DNA from: a virus
Virus record (IMG/VR): IMGVR_UViG_3300035698_017437
Coordinates: 62,001 to 126,000 of that record
Length of the DNA: 64,000 bases
Direction: 5' to 3' (one strand)
Every line of letters begins with the position of its first letter. Positions within the stretch are counted from its first letter, which is position 1. The position numbers and the translations under genes are program-made. The notes beneath the pieces were generated by a model. It was not told the origin of the DNA, made no database searches, and saw only the letters and a list, made by a program, of their open reading frames with translations. Of the stretch, positions 61,164-64,000 are shown one piece after another.

Positions 61164-61744
61164 TAGTATTGACTCCTGGAGTCTCGCCACACTGCTTTAG
61201 ATGATGCTCCAACGAATTTAGCCGAAGGAAGTAATATAGCATGAGGCCATTTTTTAGGTCTTATAATATTTATTTTAGATTTTACATGATTACTCAAATA
61301 TCTATGTATACATGGACGAAAATATTTATATTTTGATGCCGCATTCAAAATCTGATAACTCAATTTCAATTTTGTAGTTTGATCAAATTTCACATTATTT
61401 ATTACTTCCATCAATCTACCCAAAAGGGTTGCTCTCAGAGCAGGTGGCAAATAATGTAAATTGATTCCCAACCAACCATCCTTATATATGTCAATAACTA
61501 TTATCAATGGATATCTATCATAATAGTCCAGTGTTTTTTTATGTTTAGGATCATAAACGAAGAAAGCCATTTTACCAATATCAATTTGTCCATTTCTTTG
61601 GCGAAGATCTGAAGTTGTTCCACCTGGTTTATCGCCTAAAGATTTGAATTCTTCTTTGAACCATTTCCTGGCATCCCTAATTTCCTCAGATTTATATTTT
61701 TTGCTTTCTACACCGAAAGAGGTTTTCTTATTTTTTTGTGCCAT
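61163..61744 (-). CDS. conserved T4-type virion-module protein, unassigned
   Basis: 193 residues. KMAFFVYDPKHKKTLDYYDRYPLIIVID...WLGINLHYLPPALRATLLGRLMEVINN is a sequence type I know from T4-type cyanophages next to head-completion and baseplate genes, where its function is not settled. Basic throughout. Overlaps gp4 upstream and the tube-fold gene downstream, so it is made with them. Confidence 0.65.
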   Translation of the reverse strand: MAQKNKKTSFGVESKKYKSEEIRDARKWFKEEFKSLGDKPGGTTSDLRQRNGQIDIGKMAFFVYDPKHKKTLDYYDRYPLIIVIDIYKDGWLGINLHYLPPALRATLLGRLMEVINNVKFDQTTKLKLSYQILNAASKYKYFRPCIHRYLSNHVKSKINIIRPKKWPHAILLPSAKFVGASSKAVWRDSRSQY

Positions 61745-62324
61745 AATATCTCCGCTTTAGTTTTCTAGGCGCTTTTTTCTTCACAGGTTTTTTTCTCTTT
61801 CCTAAAGGTTTTCTTTTCAAAGGGAGAATTATTTTTATACCTAATTTTTTCAATGTATGTTCTGTCCAGATCTGAAACTCACAATCTTTCTTTTCAGCAT
61901 ATTTTATAGCAGAAGACCATTTATCTCTATTACATCTAAATGTTATAATTGCTCTATACTTCTTTTGGACTATAGGATGATAATAAGCTTTTGAAGATTC
62001 ATTCAAAACTCCAGCTAACTCTTCCATCTTTTTATTGAATTTAGGTGGTGCCACCGTCTCCTTATGTGGCTTGACTTCAATCATTATTTTCTTACCATCC
62101 GCAAACTCAACATAAAAATCAACAAAATATCTTCTATTCTTCATTTTGAGAGTATCAAAATATGGAACTACAACACATTCCGAAGACCACCGAACAACAT
62201 TGGGATTCTTATCAAAAGCTTTACATACTGCCTTTTCCCATGTTGATCGTGTTATAATATTCCCTATATTAGGTCCACAATATTTAGCAGGATTTTTAGG
62301 AGCAAATTTTGATTTATATGCCAA
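61728..62324 (-). CDS. 4: gp4-like head completion protein
   Basis: 198 residues. AYKSKFAPKNPAKYCGPNIGNIITRSTWEKAVCKAFDKNPNVVRWSSECVVVPYFD matches T4 gp4 (AYSGKWVPKNISKYRGDPKKITYRSNWEK...GSETAVIPYF); it continues RRYFVDFYVEFADGKKIMIEVKPHKE with the D...ExK of a TnsA-like nuclease fold. Finishes filled heads before tail joining. C-terminus has an extra 40-residue basic tail beyond T4 gp4. First gene of the reverse operon, behind a late box. Confidence 0.9.
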   Translation of the reverse strand: MAYKSKFAPKNPAKYCGPNIGNIITRSTWEKAVCKAFDKNPNVVRWSSECVVVPYFDTLKMKNRRYFVDFYVEFADGKKIMIEVKPHKETVAPPKFNKKMEELAGVLNESSKAYYHPIVQKKYRAIITFRCNRDKWSSAIKYAEKKDCEFQIWTEHTLKKLGIKIILPLKRKPLGKRKKPVKKKAPRKLKRRYYGTKK

Positions 62325-62372
62325 GTGTATTGTCCTCTTGTGAAATGTTAATAAATAACTGTAATATAATAG

Positions 62373-62380
62373 TATTTATA
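62373..62380 (-). promoter_or_regulatory. late promoter box for the reverse operon
   Basis: Reads TATAAATA on the reverse strand, about 50 bases before gp4. On the forward strand AATAAATA (62350-62357) is a possible divergent late box for gp48. Confidence 0.65.
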
Positions 62381-62402
62381 ACAAAGCTAAGGATATATAA
62401 TA

Positions 62403-63104
62403 ATGACAATAAATGTTTATACAGGTAAGGATACACTTCCTCATTGTATTTTGATACCAAGTGAGGGACAAGATATCATTATTCATATGCCTATTTCAAT
62501 AAACAGCACTATGATGCCTCAATGGGCAGGAGCAGAATTGGGTTGGGTTGGAAACGAAATGAATAAAGCAAGTAATTCCAGCGAACAAGCCGAAGCAGAC
62601 GCTTTGAAAAAGTTTGCCGCTTCAGGTATGGGAAGATTTGGAGCAAATATGAAAATTGCTGCTGCCAAAGGAGTTGGAGTAAATGAGGCAAGACAATTTA
62701 TAAACAAATCTATATTGAATCCATTCAAAGAAATGTTATTCCAAGGAATTGATTTTAGATCATTCTCCCTGTCATGGAATCTAAAACCAAAAAGTAAAGA
62801 AGAAAGTGATGCTATTCAAAAAGCTGTACATCAAATTCAATTGAATTCTTTACCTTCTATTTTTGATGGAGGAACTGGTGGAACAATAAAATATCCTGGA
62901 ACATGGGATATTTGTTTTGAACCTTCTGAAGATTTTCTACCAACATTCCTGAATAGTGTATGTGTAAATATATCTGTTGATTATGGCGGAGGGGAATTAC
63001 AATTTCATGAAGGAAATGCTCCTGTTGAAGTTGCTATAACTCTAAATTTTCAAGAGACTGAAATTCTATCTAAAGAAACTTTAGATGCTGGACATTGGGG
63101 TTAA
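62403..63104 (+). CDS. 48: gp48-like baseplate tail-tube cap
   Basis: 233 residues. FQGIDFRSFSLSWNLKPKSKEESDAIQKAVHQIQ, GTWDICFEPSEDFL and the end VAITLNFQETEILSKETLDAGHW follow the gp48 pattern of T4-type phages (FxGVDFR...PxSxxE...LxFxExxILTK). gp48 sits on the baseplate and starts the tube. Shorter than T4 gp48 (364), near the length in cyanophages. Operon partner of gp53. Confidence 0.82.
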   Translation: MTINVYTGKDTLPHCILIPSEGQDIIIHMPISINSTMMPQWAGAELGWVGNEMNKASNSSEQAEADALKKFAASGMGRFGANMKIAAAKGVGVNEARQFINKSILNPFKEMLFQGIDFRSFSLSWNLKPKSKEESDAIQKAVHQIQLNSLPSIFDGGTGGTIKYPGTWDICFEPSEDFLPTFLNSVCVNISVDYGGGELQFHEGNAPVEVAITLNFQETEILSKETLDAGHWG

Positions 63105-63107
63105 ATA

Positions 63108-63710
63108 ATGGATAATAAAATAACAAAAAGTTTTCCCAATAGAAATAAATTCTATTTTTACGGAGTTGAAAATATTGATTACAACTTTAGAGGAGATAGA
63201 GATAAAGATTATATTATCACAATAAAAAATATTCTCCATAGATTTGATTTCTTGAATAACGTAAAAAACTCTGTTGCTGGTTGGAATGAATGGATAATCA
63301 AAGATGGAGAAACTCCCGAATCTATTGCTAAGGATCTTTATAAAACTCCACATCTTTATTGGATTGTTATTGTATTGAATGATATCATTGATCCTTTATT
63401 CTCATGGCCTTTGACCGATACTCAATTATTTTATTATATAACTGAGATTTATGGTTCAGATAAAAGAGAAGATATTCATCATTATGAAGCTGATGAGGAT
63501 GGCAATGTAAATGCTTATCCTGAAGGAACTATTGTAGATTCTTCCTATCCTTATAACATCTTATCTATATCCAATTATGAATATGAAAGACGTTTGAATG
63601 AATCAAAGAGAAATATAAAATTATTGAGACCAGAAGTTTTAGGATCAGTATTATATGAATTTTATTCTATCCAAAAAAGCAATTTTAGAAATGTGACGAG
63701 GAACATCTAA
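63108..63710 (+). CDS. 53: gp53-like baseplate wedge protein
   Basis: 200 residues, about the T4 length (196). WIIKDGETPESIAKDLYKTPHLYWIVIVLNDIIDPLFSWPLTDTQL corresponds to T4 gp53 (PEELANAIYGNPQLYWVLLMCNDNYDPYYGW), a LysM-like region that clamps wedges to the hub. Three bases after gp48. Confidence 0.92.
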   Translation: MDNKITKSFPNRNKFYFYGVENIDYNFRGDRDKDYIITIKNILHRFDFLNNVKNSVAGWNEWIIKDGETPESIAKDLYKTPHLYWIVIVLNDIIDPLFSWPLTDTQLFYYITEIYGSDKREDIHHYEADEDGNVNAYPEGTIVDSSYPYNILSISNYEYERRLNESKRNIKLLRPEVLGSVLYEFYSIQKSNFRNVTRNI

Positions 63711-64000
63711 TGGCCTGGAGTAACAAAAAAGAAGACAGAATACCAGGCGCTTATGAACTCCAAAGACTGCTTTATATTGGAATGTATGGTGAAGTTGATC
63801 TATCATTCATGTTTTCAGAAATAAACATATATGAAGATTTATTCAATAATTGTATTACAGGAAGTATTACACTAATTGATACCTATAATCTCATTTCCAA
63901 CTTGCCTATAGTTGAAGGCGATATGGTAGAAATGTCTATGACTCTCAATATGGATGATATAGTAGCTAATGATGCTGACCAAAAAGGCGAGCTAGATCTT
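63710..64000 (+). CDS. baseplate hub-like protein (gp27 type), 3' end outside window
   Basis: First 97 residues are visible: RLLYIGMYGEVDLSFMFSEINIYEDLFNNCITGSITLIDTYNLISNLPIVEGDMVEMSM. The (I)xEDxFxN...GxIxIxDxxNLxxxLPI pattern is that of gp27-like hub proteins in T4-type cyanophages. TAATGG overlap with gp53. Truncated by the window edge. Confidence 0.68.
   Translation, partial: MAWSNKKEDRIPGAYELQRLLYIGMYGEVDLSFMFSEINIYEDLFNNCITGSITLIDTYNLISNLPIVEGDMVEMSMTLNMDDIVANDADQKGELDL

Overview
The window looks like part of a large, AT-rich, T4-type (Straboviridae/Tevenvirinae-like) lytic myovirus genome. Evidence: recognisable T4-family proteins (gp32, gp59, a split RNase H, gp4, gp26, a gp19/gp54-like tube protein, gp48, gp53), T4-style late promoter boxes (TATAAATA), gene-dense operons with ATGA/TAATG overlaps, and a bank of tRNA genes. 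The host is probably a Gram-negative, exopolysaccharide-making bacterium: the phage carries a protein with a PEP-CTERM sorting signal, which only makes sense where an exosortase exists. No ribosomal or clearly bacterial chromosomal genes are seen. I had no search tools; family calls come from motif recognition.

Layout. 1-16 kb (+): early/accessory genes, starting with a 5'-truncated CCA-adding enzyme, then a RlaP-like nucleotidyltransferase, putative holin and M15 endolysin, a possible clamp-like protein, ThyX, a cyclic-phosphate receiver domain, an RlmN-like radical SAM enzyme, and a B12-type ribonucleotide reductase broken into two genes by a split intein. 16-25 kb: 13 ordinary or near-ordinary tRNA genes, two shortened tRNA-like elements, one tRNA interrupted by about 155 nt, and four strongly structured RNA candidates, mixed with an Rnl5-type RNA ligase, a restriction-modification-like pair and a RiPP-leader-like peptide. 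25-42.7 kb (+): two octapeptide-repeat proteins, tandem nucleotidyltransferases, NMNAT-like and P-loop kinase genes, a phosphoesterase, RuvC-like resolvase, an RNase H gene split by a GIY-YIG homing endonuclease, MGME1-like nuclease, a MESH1/SpoT-like HD hydrolase and the PEP-CTERM protein. 42.8-52 kb (+): after a terminator, late virion appendage/fibre genes. 52-57.3 kb (+): SleB-type hydrolase, candidate gp33, gp59, RtcB RNA ligase, gp32. 57.3-62.3 kb (-): virion assembly operon gp4 - unknown - tube-like - gp26 - frameshift partner - tape measure. 62.4-64 kb (+): gp48, gp53 and the start of a baseplate hub-like gene.

How it works together. Early transcription seems to be driven by more than 20 near-consensus sigma70 promoters with a 17-bp spacer and mostly an extended -10; many are flanked by inverted repeats whose sequences differ but keep their complementarity. 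Two sites share a -30-like box spaced 11 bp from TATACT and may be middle promoters; TATAAATA boxes precede late genes. The tRNA bank, CCA-adding enzyme, RtcB, Rnl5 ligase, cyclic-phosphate receiver domain and several polymerase-beta-type nucleotidyltransferases form a coherent RNA-repair and tRNA-maintenance set, plausibly aimed at host anticodon nucleases. Several proteins begin with a decapeptide resembling the T4 capsid-targeting sequence and may be packaged and injected. Apparent frame disruptions at four places (about 14.2, 34.2, 43.8 and 45.5 kb) need read-level checking; a fifth, the T TTT TTC site at the end of gp26, has the hallmarks of a programmed -1 frameshift.
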